Source of the DNA: Bacteroidota bacterium
GTDB taxonomy: Bacteria; Bacteroidota; Bacteroidia; Chitinophagales; Chitinophagaceae
Length of the DNA stretch: 64,000 nt
Assembly: GCA_028876495.1 (NCBI GenBank)
Contig: JAGWRO010000011.1
Location: forward strand, 1 to 64,000
Direction: 5' to 3'
Under the pieces are notes generated by a model that saw only the letters and a program-made list of their open reading frames with translations, did not search any database and was not told the origin of the DNA. Position 1 is the first letter of the stretch; the number at the start of each line of letters is the position of its first letter. This document shows, piece by piece, positions 35,359 through 43,759 of this stretch. The position numbers and the translations under genes were made by a program.

Positions 35359-36576
35359 ATGAAAAATAAATTAGCCTCTTCCAGGTTATTATTTATGGCA
35401 ATACTAATTTGCCTTATACATATTGGTTGCAATGCGCAACCTTCCGGTAAGCCGCAAGAGGTTTCAGTTTCAGTTTCCGGCATTGACTATGATGATGCAA
35501 GCTTCACTTTATTGCGTGAAAAACTGAAAAGTAACAGGAATGTAAGCGATCTCAAAGAAAGTTATAACAACGGTTCTGCGGCGATTACTTTCACCTATAC
35601 CAATACTGCCATAAACTTGTGGGATCAAATGCCTTCTTCAGTAAAACAGCTCTTTAAGGTAACCTCTATTGATGACCAGCATATTATTTTAAGCGGTAAA
35701 AACAGTAGTTCTGCTGCTCCATCAACTACAGCCAATAACTACTCAACCTCTAAAGACGATGATTGCAAAACCTGCTATTACAACCTTTGCAAATATGATG
35801 AAACGAAAACCTTCCAGGGAGTGCTTTACAAAGGGATTAACTGGGACCAGGGAACTTATTATTACAACTGTGATAATGGAGTTGTAACCAGAAAAATAAT
35901 CACAACAAACGCTGCCGGTGTTATTACAAGTATTACTACGGATACACTTATTATGAGTAACGTACCCGCCGGCACTTCATGGGAAGTAACTCAATCCGAT
36001 GATGGCACTTCCTATTCCGGTTACACGCTTATTGCCAAAAATCTTTCTGTGAATGTAAATAACAAACAATATAATGATGTGATAATAGTGAACATAAGGC
36101 AGTATAATCATTATGTAAATACCGGCTCGTCCATCAATTATTATTATGCAAGAGGTGTTGGATTAATCGCATCAGATCAACTCGATTACAAAAAAGACCC
36201 GATGCAGGTTTACCAAAGTAATCTAAAAGCTGAAGCTATTGCAAAAAGCCTACCGGGGCAAATTGATCCGCGGATTGTTGGGGTTTGGAAATGGGGTCCT
36301 CCTAATGATATTAATACTATCTATAAATTCAATAGTGACGGCACTTTTAATTATTATACAGGAAGCAATCCTACCACCGGGCAGGATATGTATAAGAACA
36401 GCAAAAATTTCTGGAGATTAAATGGCAATACGCTGGAGGTTTACTATTCAGGTATGAATATAAAAGCAGAATACGGTTTGCAAAAAACTACTGATGCCGC
36501 TACAGGAAAGCCCGCATTAAACATTCAATTCAGAGGCACAGAATACAGAACATACGTAGAGTTAGATAGTAAATAA
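35359..36576 (+). CDS. Predicted lipoprotein with lipocalin-like C-terminal domain
   Basis: 405 residues. A lipoprotein signal ends LIHIGC (Cys24). Residues about 32-110 look like a small alpha/beta domain (VSVSVSGIDYDDASFTLLREKLKSNRNVSDL), followed by a low-complexity Ser/Thr/Asn linker and a Cys cluster (DDDCKTCYYNLCKYDE). A beta-rich middle (about 150-285) comes next, then a lipocalin-like end (VGVWKWGPPNDINTIYKFNSDGTFNYYTGSN ... FWRLNGNTLEVYY). I do not recognise the overall family. Monocistronic. Confidence 0.6.
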   Translation: MKNKLASSRLLFMAILICLIHIGCNAQPSGKPQEVSVSVSGIDYDDASFTLLREKLKSNRNVSDLKESYNNGSAAITFTYTNTAINLWDQMPSSVKQLFKVTSIDDQHIILSGKNSSSAAPSTTANNYSTSKDDDCKTCYYNLCKYDETKTFQGVLYKGINWDQGTYYYNCDNGVVTRKIITTNAAGVITSITTDTLIMSNVPAGTSWEVTQSDDGTSYSGYTLIAKNLSVNVNNKQYNDVIIVNIRQYNHYVNTGSSINYYYARGVGLIASDQLDYKKDPMQVYQSNLKAEAIAKSLPGQIDPRIVGVWKWGPPNDINTIYKFNSDGTFNYYTGSNPTTGQDMYKNSKNFWRLNGNTLEVYYSGMNIKAEYGLQKTTDAATGKPALNIQFRGTEYRTYVELDSK

Positions 36577-36851
36577 AATTGAGAAATAAACTTCAATATT
36601 GGATATTAGGTTTAAAGAATGAATATAAACGAGAGCCATATCTATTGATTTTACTGGTTTATTTATCACCAGGAATAAGACTCAATTAGAGTAATTTTTT
36701 AATTCCTTATAATCTTTGATACTGATAACCTAATCTCTATGGTTAAAAAAAAATTGCCGGGCAAAATTTATTTACGAATTCATTTCTTTGCTATAACTTC
36801 AATATCACATTTCAGCATTATTTTATTAAACTTTATTTCATTTTTTGCATC

Positions 36852-38063
36852 ATGGCAAAACCAAACGGCGAAAATATGGCCCCTTCGCGCAAGCAGGCAT
36901 TTGAGAAATTGAAAATCCCCACCACTTCAAGGGCTATACTTTGTCTTGATGGTGGCGGCATTCGCGGCATACTAACCATTCAGCTATTAAAAAAACTGGA
37001 AGAAACTGCGGGGATGCCTTGCTACGAACTTTTTGATATGGTTGCCGGAACCTCCACCGGCGGTATCATTGCAAGCCTTATAACTACAGGACATGCGGCG
37101 GCGGATATTGAAGAAATGTACGAGGAACTGGTGACAAAAGTTTTTGAAAAAAAATTCTTCAGGGGAAGATTTTTAAATCCTCCTGCTTTTACCAAAAACA
37201 ATTACAGGGGTATTTTAAAAAAACTTATGGGAGATATGACTCTTGAAAAAGCATGTGCCCTGCACGACCTGGATCTCATGATCACTGCCAGTGATATTTC
37301 TGCAGGAGAAGAAACTTTCTTTTCCTGTTTTAAACAGGAAGATGGTACCTATCATGGTACGTATAAAGAAGTGCTGTTGCGCGCCGCGATGGAAGCCACG
37401 ATGAGCGCTCCTACTTATTTTTATCCTATGGAACGTTTTCTCGATGGAGGAACAACTACTTACAACAATCCTGCGCTGGCCGCTTTTATTGAAGCCACTT
37501 CTTACAGTGCCGATAAAGATAAATCGTCTCCTTACTCTGTTTCTGCTATCAGCCTTTTCAGTTTTGGTACAGGCATGTCGCGACAATTTAAAAATTTTAA
37601 GCAGACAATCAGGCCGAAAGGATTGGCAATTACTTTTTGGCTGCATTGGATCATGAACCAAACCGGGCAGGATGCGAGTATGATGCAGATGAATACCTTT
37701 CGTTCGCCCGTCTTTAAAAAGATACTTGACCTGAGAAGATTTGAAATCTCGCTCGATCAACGTGCTTTAAAAAAATTAGAGAACACCGGGACCCTAAACG
37801 AAAAAAAATACGGAACTGCATGGCTGCACGATTTAACTTCAAAAGTGCTGGACAATATTGATCTTGCCGATATAAGAAAATTCGACCTGATGAAAACGAT
37901 TGGGGAGCAAATGGCAAAGTATATTGTTTCAAGTGGAAATAATTTTGAAACTGACCTGTTGGATGAACACGAACATGATGCGCTCGTTTCTTTCTTTGGC
38001 GATGTTGCCTGTATTAAAAAGCAGATGAGCAGTGCCCATTGGATTGATAAAAGACTTGCGTAA
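36852..38063 (+). CDS. Patatin-like phospholipase (CBASS-effector-like length)
   Basis: 403 residues, soluble. Oxyanion motif DGGGIRG (33-39), nucleophile Ser68 in GTSTGG, catalytic Asp198 in LDGGTTTYNNPA. It hydrolyses acyl esters of membrane lipids or other acyl esters. Patatins of this form are known both as housekeeping lipases and as CBASS or other defence effectors (CapV), but no nucleotidyltransferase lies next to it, so a defence role is unsupported. MAPSRKQ eight residues in is an alternative start. The 275-bp gap upstream shows only AT-rich sequence. Confidence 0.85.
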   Translation: MAKPNGENMAPSRKQAFEKLKIPTTSRAILCLDGGGIRGILTIQLLKKLEETAGMPCYELFDMVAGTSTGGIIASLITTGHAAADIEEMYEELVTKVFEKKFFRGRFLNPPAFTKNNYRGILKKLMGDMTLEKACALHDLDLMITASDISAGEETFFSCFKQEDGTYHGTYKEVLLRAAMEATMSAPTYFYPMERFLDGGTTTYNNPALAAFIEATSYSADKDKSSPYSVSAISLFSFGTGMSRQFKNFKQTIRPKGLAITFWLHWIMNQTGQDASMMQMNTFRSPVFKKILDLRRFEISLDQRALKKLENTGTLNEKKYGTAWLHDLTSKVLDNIDLADIRKFDLMKTIGEQMAKYIVSSGNNFETDLLDEHEHDALVSFFGDVACIKKQMSSAHWIDKRLA

Positions 38064-38161
38064 AAAATTTATTCATTCAGAGCGATACAGTAAACAAACT
38101 TTTATTACTGATTTTTATCTCTATAGCCGGTATGCTTACCAGCCATTAAACCTCTTTCCCT

Positions 38162-38632
38162 TTATATCCACCTTCTTACCCTTTTCCTGTAATCATTATA
38201 CACTTGGCCAAATGCACTTGCCAGGTAACCTTCTTCTTTTTTAATTATCGATAGTTGAACACTTAAAATAAGCAACGGAATCAAAATGAAAGTCCACCAG
38301 TTACCCAACAAAGTAGCAAGACCGCTATATAAGAGCAACAAGCCAAAGTACATCGGGTTGCGGCTATAAGAATAAATTCCACTTGTTTCCAATGACCTTG
38401 CCGGCTTATGAGGATTCAAAGTATTTTTAGTAATAAAAAACTTTCTTAATGCACTAAAGTTAAATAAGAGACTCAGCGCTATTAATGCCCACCCTATCAC
38501 ATTTGCCTGTAGGGTATGCAGCCAGCTTTGGTCGAGCGGAATACGTTTTTGCATCCAGACTGATAGAAAGAAAAAGGCAACATAAATAAAAGGCGGCGGC
38601 ACATACACGCCGGCGTTATTTTTTTGTTTCAT
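38162..38632 (-). CDS. Isoprenylcysteine carboxyl methyltransferase-like membrane protein
   Basis: 156 residues, four hydrophobic segments and the ICMT/PEMT-type SAM-binding end: GIYSYSRNPMYFGLLLLYSGLATLLGNWW and EEGYLASAFGQVYNDYRKRVRRW. Such small bacterial members methylate unknown small molecules or lipids. Starts 3 bp after the stop of the SnoaL-like gene upstream on the minus strand, so cotranscribed. Confidence 0.8.
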   Translation of the reverse strand: MKQKNNAGVYVPPPFIYVAFFFLSVWMQKRIPLDQSWLHTLQANVIGWALIALSLLFNFSALRKFFITKNTLNPHKPARSLETSGIYSYSRNPMYFGLLLLYSGLATLLGNWWTFILIPLLILSVQLSIIKKEEGYLASAFGQVYNDYRKRVRRWI

Positions 38633-38635
38633 ACT

Positions 38636-39052
38636 TTATTTTTTTGAAGGTTCTAAAAATCCTAATTGCATCATAAGGGCAAAACGATCAGGAACACCCC
38701 AGTGTTCTGTAATTTTTCCCTCTTCAATTTTGGCAATGTCCATAACATCAATGGTAATCTTTTTGTTGGTTGGCGCATGCCCCATGAATGGGCCAGTATG
38801 CGTTGCGGTATAGCGGTAATGCACCCAAACCATATTGCCATCAATAGCATGATGTACCAGTTCATAATTACGATCTGAAAAAGCTTCGGCCAGGCTTAGG
38901 ATCGCTTTTTTTAAACCCTCCTTTCCGCCACGCGTACCAAACTGGTGTTCTAATAATTGGTCGCTCATTATTTGATCGATCACGTAAAGGTCTGCATTGC
39001 CAAAACCTTCCTCCACTACCTGCCTTAACAGGTTCAAATGACTGTTATCCAT
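38636..39052 (-). CDS. SnoaL-like polyketide-cyclase/ester-cyclase family protein
   Basis: 138 residues of an NTF2-like fold: LRQVVEEGFGNADLYVIDQIMSDQLLEHQFG, then ILSLAEAFSDRNYELVHHAIDGNMVWVHYRYTATHTGPFMGHAPTNKKITIDVMDIAKIEEGKITEHWG, the classic SnoaL ending, where His and Asp line the pocket. Cytosolic; reaction unknown. In an apparent operon with the methyltransferase-like gene; the AraC regulator is encoded just upstream on the same strand (126-bp gap) and may control both. Confidence 0.82.
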   Translation of the reverse strand: MDNSHLNLLRQVVEEGFGNADLYVIDQIMSDQLLEHQFGTRGGKEGLKKAILSLAEAFSDRNYELVHHAIDGNMVWVHYRYTATHTGPFMGHAPTNKKITIDVMDIAKIEEGKITEHWGVPDRFALMMQLGFLEPSKK

Positions 39053-39178
39053 AAAATAATTTTTGTGTGATGAAATGTATCAGCTTAGCCGGCTTTCAGA
39101 AAACATTTTCCAAATTGCTGATTGCAGAACAAATGTATAAAGCGCTTTTTCAAAAGCTTGGTAAAAAACCGACATTCT

Positions 39179-40006
39179 TTACCCTGTAGGAAATTCGCTG
39201 TAACCACTGGTAGGTTGTTCATAAAATTTGCTGGGAGGAAATTCAGCAAATTCTTTAAACTCCCTCAACAGGTGCGACGAATCAGTGTATCCGCCTGCAG
39301 CCGCGATGTTGCTCCAGCTTTTATCAGGATAATCATTTTTAATTTTCATGGCATGCTCAAAGCGGGTAATGCGAATAAATAATTTAGGAGAGATGCCTAC
39401 ACGTGTAATGAAATTGCGTTCGAACTGCCTTGGGCTGAGGCAAGCCATCGAAGCCCATTCTTCAATACTGTATTCATTAAGCGGGTCAAGCATTTGTATA
39501 GCTACAAGGTCAATTGGTTCTTCGGGTCTGCACAAACGATCAAACTTTTTTTCTATAAAAGAGGATACTATTTCAATCATTTGGTCGTAAGATGACGTGT
39601 TTCGTAGCTGTTTTAAAACTTCATACACATCATCACCCCAAAAGCTGGTTGCATCAATACCTGCGTTTACCGTTTGCTGCATATTGATGCCCAATAAGCG
39701 ATAGGTACCGGTAGGATGAAACGCAATCTTAATCATCAGGTGATTTTTACCAAACAATAAACCTACAGGTTTGTATTTGGGGCCTGTTACAATAACCGGC
39801 GGAGCCGGAACTTCTACCTTTAAAGCGGGTACCACTTTCATCTGATCATGAATGTAGAAATAAAGATTCTGCTCCGTATTGGCAAGGCAGGTAATATAAG
39901 GTGCAGGAAGATTTTCTTCCTCATTCCAGTTGGAATGAAATACCTGGAAGTCGCGGATAAGCGTACTTAATGAGGCAGGAGGAGGATAAACCTTAAAGTA
40001 GGGCAT
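39179..40006 (-). CDS. AraC family transcriptional regulator
   Basis: 275 residues. The N-terminal about 150 residues form a beta-rich sensor of the type common in Bacteroidota (PPPASLSTLIRDFQVFHSNW ... FHPTGTYRLLGINMQQTVNAG). The C-terminal about 100 residues are a double HTH: YSIEEWASMACLSPRQFERNFITRVGISPKLFIRITRFEHAMK and SWSNIAAAGGYTDSSHLLREFKEFAEFPPSKF. Probably senses a small molecule and acts on the SnoaL/methyltransferase pair. Confidence 0.88.
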   Translation of the reverse strand: MPYFKVYPPPASLSTLIRDFQVFHSNWNEEENLPAPYITCLANTEQNLYFYIHDQMKVVPALKVEVPAPPVIVTGPKYKPVGLLFGKNHLMIKIAFHPTGTYRLLGINMQQTVNAGIDATSFWGDDVYEVLKQLRNTSSYDQMIEIVSSFIEKKFDRLCRPEEPIDLVAIQMLDPLNEYSIEEWASMACLSPRQFERNFITRVGISPKLFIRITRFEHAMKIKNDYPDKSWSNIAAAGGYTDSSHLLREFKEFAEFPPSKFYEQPTSGYSEFPTG

Positions 40007-40190
40007 GCATAGAACATTTTATATTATTCTAAAATTAATGAAAGTAAGTCAATTGTAAACGTAAGGAAGTCAGAACCTCAGATTTTCCTGATTTACTGAT
40101 TACCAGGAACGGCTTCATTGGGAAATATTGAATAACGAACAGGAAATATTGAATGATGAAGGAAAGGCAAAAAAAGTCAGAACTGCAGAT
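40007..40190. repeat. Interspersed repeat copies in the gap upstream of the AraC gene
   Basis: 40069-40123 is a copy of the 102-bp unit (GTCAGAACCTCAGATTTTCC ... TACCAGGAACGG), with a truncated second copy beginning near 40176 (GTCAGAACTGCAGAT). No gene. Confidence 0.65.
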
Positions 40191-40274
40191 TTATACCAAT
40201 GTTTCAAAAAATGTTTGGGCATCGAGCCCCAAAAATTTTACCCAGAAACTTCGCTCAGGTTCAACATTACCTGA
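40191..40274 (+). pseudogene. C-terminal remnant of an AraC-type regulator
   Basis: Read on the plus strand this gives LYQCFKKCFGIEPQKFYPET, then SLRFNIT and a stop, the end of an AraC DNA-binding domain (F-K-K-x-F-G-x-x-P-x-x-x-Y). Everything upstream is replaced by an interspersed repeat copy, so only the last 27 codons survive. Confidence 0.6.
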
Positions 40275-40397
40275 TGTTTGGAAAATATTTTTGACACAAT
40301 TTATTTTACACTCCCACTCCCAATGAATAAGACCCAATTTTACAACCGGGCTCACCCACCTGTGGTGGTTCTTTACTGATATCTTTAATAATAATCG

Positions 40398-40808
40398 CTA
40401 CACCATTAAAGCCTCAGAGGTTACTCCATCAAATTCTTCTGCATCGGCTTCAGCTTCTTTTTTTGTAGCTCTTACAATTCCATCTTTATGATGTGCCGGA
40501 GAATAGATGGTGTACATTTTAAGCGCATCGGTTTTACTGGTATTTATTATATTATGTTCTGCCCCTGCAGGAATCACAATGGCATCTCCTTCTTTTAATA
40601 GATATTCATACTCATCAATGATACATTTTCCTTTGCCGGCCTCGATGCGGAAGAACTGGTCATTGCCAGGATGCACCTCTTTTCCAATTTCTTCTTTTGG
40701 ATTAAGCGTCATCAGTACCAGTTGGCTATGGGGCCCGGTATATAAAACCTTACGAAAATTTTCATTTTCGGATGTTACTTTTTCGATATTAATTTTAAAA
40801 CCTTTCAT
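40398..40808 (-). CDS. Cupin domain protein
   Basis: 136 residues. Cupin motif 1 is HPGNDQFFRIEAGKGKCIID and motif 2 GDAIVIPAGAEHNIIN; His and Glu ligands for a metal are only partly kept (first motif HxxxxxF instead of HxHxxxxE). A single double-stranded beta-helix, cytosolic, possibly an isomerase or a small-molecule binder. Monocistronic. Confidence 0.82.
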   Translation of the reverse strand: MKGFKINIEKVTSENENFRKVLYTGPHSQLVLMTLNPKEEIGKEVHPGNDQFFRIEAGKGKCIIDEYEYLLKEGDAIVIPAGAEHNIINTSKTDALKMYTIYSPAHHKDGIVRATKKEAEADAEEFDGVTSEALMV

Positions 40809-40959
40809 GATCCCTAAATTTTAATTGTGAAAAACCATTTTATTTTTGTTGCACAGGAGCAAGCAATTTAACCCTGGTAAAATTTATTTCCTATGATCAA
40901 TATCAGTTAGGACGGTGACGGCTATCAAAAACTGGCGCAATCCTAAAACAACAACCAGA

Positions 40960-41201
40960 ACTGCAGGAGTTCTGCACTACTTTCGGCATTTACCTTCCCT
41001 TAGAGAAAAGTGAGGATACTGATGTGTAAAGAACATGCTACCAAGCAAATTGCAGCGGTTATGAACGTTAGCACCCACACCATAAAGTCGCACGAAAAAT
41101 CGCTGAGGATAAAAACAGGATCTGTTTCAGAATTAGGTGTTGCAATTTTTGCCGTTAAAAACAATATATTCATGTTCACCTTCGTTATTAGCCTGCATTA
41201 A
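40960..41201 (+). pseudogene. Decayed copy of a small LuxR-type HTH gene
   Basis: From the ATG at 41010 a 63-residue frame reads ILMCKEHATKQIAAVMNVSTHTIKSHEKSLRIKTGSVSELGVAIFAVKNNIFMF, clearly paralogous to the intact gene at 43374. Upstream sequence from about 40950 (ACAACAACCAGAACTGCAGG) still matches the paralogue at DNA level, but indels break the reading frame before 41010. Half of the N-terminus is lost, though the HTH itself is intact. A terminator of the same design as the paralogue's follows. Confidence 0.65.
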
Positions 41202-41244
41202 CCGCATTATTAATTGCTTATAACCCCATAGATTTCAAACTAAA

Positions 41245-41273
41245 AATGGCTGTATTTGTACAGTCATTTTTTA
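41245..41273 (+). terminator. Terminator after the decayed HTH gene
   Basis: A 10-bp stem (AATGGCTGTA / TACAGTCATT, with a G-T pair) around a 4-nt loop is followed by T-rich sequence. It mirrors the terminator at 43714, consistent with duplication of a whole gene-terminator unit. Confidence 0.75.
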
Positions 41274-41300
41274 TTTATGGTAAATGATAAGGAAAAGCAA

Positions 41301-41605
41301 AAGTCTGAACCTCAGATTTTCCTGATTTACCGATTACCGGGAACGGCTTCATCAGGGCAATCAGTCAATCTCTTTAATCAGTGGTGCAGATATTATTACA
41401 AAAAAGTCTGAAACGCAGATTTTCCTGATTTACCAATTAACGGGAACGGCTTCATCAGGCCTATCAGTCAATCTCTTTAATCGTGGTGCAGATATTATTA
41501 CAAAAAAGTCAGAACCTCAGATTTTCCTGATTTACTGACTACCAGGAACGGCTTCACAGGCCAATCAGTCAATCTCTTTAATCAGTGGTACAGATACTAT
41601 CAATA
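41301..41605. repeat. Tandem array of three 102-103-bp units
   Basis: Units begin at 41301, 41404 and 41506 with AAGTC(T/A)GAA and share CAGATTTTCCTGATTTAC, GGGAACGGCTTCA and CAATCTCTTTAATC. Single diverged copies occur at 40069, 40176 and 34927. Not coding in any frame. This is an intergenic family of a type common in Bacteroidota. Confidence 0.85.
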
Positions 41606-41701
41606 ATGGAATTTTTCTTGCAAAAGCTGATCTGTTTCGTTTATATTGTGTTAGCGCTCATTGTAAATTGACACCGACAACTTTTTTTTAATTAGCTTTA
41701 A

Positions 41702-42226
41702 ATGGGAGACAGAAACTTCAAACCATTTCCAATTTTGAGAACAGGAAGGTTGACATTGAGACAACTTGTAAGCAGTGATGACAATGAAATATTTGCTTTG
41801 CGTTCAAACGAGAACGTAAACAAATATCTTGACAGGAAACCAAGTAAATCAATTGATGACGCAAAGACTTTCATTCAGACTATTAATGAAAACATCCAGA
41901 ATAACAATTCAATTTATTGGGCAATTACATTGAACGGTACTAATAAATTAATTGGAACAATCTGTTTATTTGACTTTTCGGCCGACAATTTGAAAGCAGA
42001 AATTGGATATGAATTATTACCGGAATTTCAGGGAAAAGGAATAATGCAAGAAGCGATTTTAAAAGTAATAGACTTTGGAATTCAGCATATCGGATTAAAT
42101 TCGATAGAAGCCTATACTCATTCTGAAAACCAAAGTTCAACAAGACTTTTGGAGAAATTTAATTTTAAAAAACATAGCGTTGATGGCAACAACTTAATGA
42201 TATTTAAATTAACATCTAATGCCTGA
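41702..42226 (+). CDS. GNAT family N-acetyltransferase (RimJ/RimL type)
   Basis: 174 residues, typical RimJ/RimL length. N-terminal FPILRTGRLTLRQLVSSDDNEIFALRSN and the acetyl-CoA site near GYELLPEFQGKGIMQEAILKVIDFG (Q/RxxGxG/A-like QGKGIM), then the C-terminal EAYTHSENQSSTRLLEKFNFKKHS. Transfers an acetyl group to an amine, target unknown (ribosomal protein, antibiotic or small molecule). Monocistronic. Confidence 0.9.
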   Translation: MGDRNFKPFPILRTGRLTLRQLVSSDDNEIFALRSNENVNKYLDRKPSKSIDDAKTFIQTINENIQNNNSIYWAITLNGTNKLIGTICLFDFSADNLKAEIGYELLPEFQGKGIMQEAILKVIDFGIQHIGLNSIEAYTHSENQSSTRLLEKFNFKKHSVDGNNLMIFKLTSNA

Positions 42227-42629
42227 AAGAAAGAGCAACGAACCGCTAATGGGTTTGGCGTTATTGGGGGGCAGGAGGTTGTTAGCTTCGGTTTTGGCTC
42301 GACGTTCAATTTTCAGCTTTAGTTCATAACTTAAACTTTTAAAACATAACCGGGCAGCAGTTCCGGGAGGGACTGACCGAAATCTCTTAGCAAATGAACA
42401 AATAATCCACTTTTTCATTTACATCCGGCTAAGGGTTCAGGCCTGAAAATCTTTATCGATCGATAGAGTAAACAATGAACTTTTAATTTTATATTTGGAA
42501 ACGCTTCGGGCAGACTGGAATTCTATTTCCCCACCTGCAGCAAGCCGTAGAACGTAGTGCGTCCCTTTGAATTGACATTTTACTATATTTCAAATGATTC
42601 ATTAAGGATTAAAAGCTAAATCAAATACT
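42227..42629. other. 403-bp intergenic stretch with a promoter-bearing repeat
   Basis: 42466-42540 (AGTAAACAATGAACTTTTAA ... TATATTTGG ... GGGCAGACTGGAATTC) matches a copy at 52640-52715. It contains a -7-like TATATTTG, so it may drive the following lipoprotein gene. The rest shows nothing recognisable. Confidence 0.45.
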
Positions 42630-43127
42630 ATGTGGAAAATATTCGTAATAATTTTTGCAGCCTTGAATTGCTATGGCTTGCTCTCCTGTAATCAACAGAA
42701 CTCAGAAAAATCCGCTAATACTACCGCTCAAAATCCGGCCTTCGACCAACAATGGGCAAAATCATTTATCGATAGCATTAATACAAAATTTTCAGAACAA
42801 ATCGCTGCCGGCGATTCTTTTGCGTTAGCATCACATTATTGGGCAGATGCTGAGTTATTGCTTGACAATAGCGAAGTCGTAAAAGGAAATGACATTCTTA
42901 ATGCATGGGGTTCTGCGATACGCATGGGGATCAAAGAAATGACCTTTTCCACTACTGATATCACCGGAGATCCAACATTTGTGATTGAAACCGGCAATTA
43001 TGAAATGAAAGATGGAAATAAATCAATAATCGATAGAGGCAAATATGTGGTGGTATGGGAAAAGCGAAATGGCGAGTGGAAATTGTATCGTGACATTGGA
43101 AGTACAAGCATGCCAGCGACAAAATAA
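42630..43127 (+). CDS. SnoaL/DUF4440-like lipoprotein
   Basis: 165 residues. Lipoprotein signal ending GLLSC (Cys20). The mature domain is NTF2-like: WAKSFIDSINTKFSEQIAAGDSFALASHYWADAELLLDNSEVVKGNDILNAWGSAI, then MTFSTTDITGDPTFVIETGNYEMKDGNKSIIDRGKYVVVWEKRNGEWKLYRDIGSTS, the DUF4440/SnoaL_3 ending. Function unknown, periplasmic or outer-membrane anchored. Preceded by a promoter-bearing repeat. Confidence 0.75.
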   Translation: MWKIFVIIFAALNCYGLLSCNQQNSEKSANTTAQNPAFDQQWAKSFIDSINTKFSEQIAAGDSFALASHYWADAELLLDNSEVVKGNDILNAWGSAIRMGIKEMTFSTTDITGDPTFVIETGNYEMKDGNKSIIDRGKYVVVWEKRNGEWKLYRDIGSTSMPATK

Positions 43128-43373
43128 AATCTTCACTCCAACCCCGGCTCAATAAAATTTAAACGAAAAAGCAAACGCAACAAGGGGCTTGCTTTTATGC
43201 AGAAGAAGATTATATCTTTTGCATATCTGTAAATCTTTTTAAAAAGTTGGTTATTTACCGTTGGTCGTATCTTTAATCTTCCCTCATGCCGTTCGCTGGA
43301 GAATAGACGGCAGCAGCCTCCACAATATTTTAATCAAAAATGTGTTTATACATATTCTTTAATTATGTAACGT

Positions 43374-43661
43374 ATGACTTACCAAAACAACAACCATAAC
43401 TGCAGGAGTGCCGCTGCGCTTTCGCTATTAAAGCACCGGGCCATTTTACTTTCTATAAGAGAAACCGAAGTGGCGATACTGATGTGTAAAGAACTCTCTA
43501 CCAAGCAAATTGCCGCAGTATTAAAAATAAGCCCCCACACGGTAGATTCGCACAAAAAATCATTGAGGATAAAAACAGGTTCATTTACAGAAATAGGCGT
43601 TGTCATCTACGCGGTAAAAAACAATATATTTCTGTTTGTCTGCGTTATTACCATGTGTTGA
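43374..43661 (+). CDS. Small LuxR/GerE-type HTH protein
   Basis: 95 residues. The C-terminal 55 or so form a LuxR-type tetrahelical HTH: SIRETEVAILMCKELSTKQIAAVLKISPHTVDSHKKSLRIKTGSFTEIGVVIYAVKNNIFLF. The N-terminal 35 residues are polar and no receiver or ligand domain exists, so it is a free-standing DNA-binding module. It ends with an unusual hydrophobic run. A decayed paralogue lies 2.4 kb upstream. Target unknown. Confidence 0.75.
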   Translation: MTYQNNNHNCRSAAALSLLKHRAILLSIRETEVAILMCKELSTKQIAAVLKISPHTVDSHKKSLRIKTGSFTEIGVVIYAVKNNIFLFVCVITMC

Positions 43662-43713
43662 GATTTAGTTTTTGATTTTCAATAATAATTAAAGCCCCTT
43701 GGGGGTAAAAAAA

Positions 43714-43742
43714 AATGACTGTTTTCTACAGTCATTTTTTTT
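43714..43742. terminator. Bidirectional terminator between the HTH and Fn3 genes
   Basis: A 9-bp perfect stem (AATGACTGT / ACAGTCATT, 43714-43722 and 43728-43736) is flanked by an A tract on the left and a T tract on the right, so it can end transcripts from both sides. Confidence 0.8.
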
Positions 43743-43759
43743 AAAGCTAACGCGCTCTC

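Noticed and set aside
36852-38063. CBASS defence operon around the patatin gene
   Set aside because: No cGAS/DncV-type nucleotidyltransferase, HORMA or ubiquitin-like partner lies within several kb; the lipase alone does not support CBASS.
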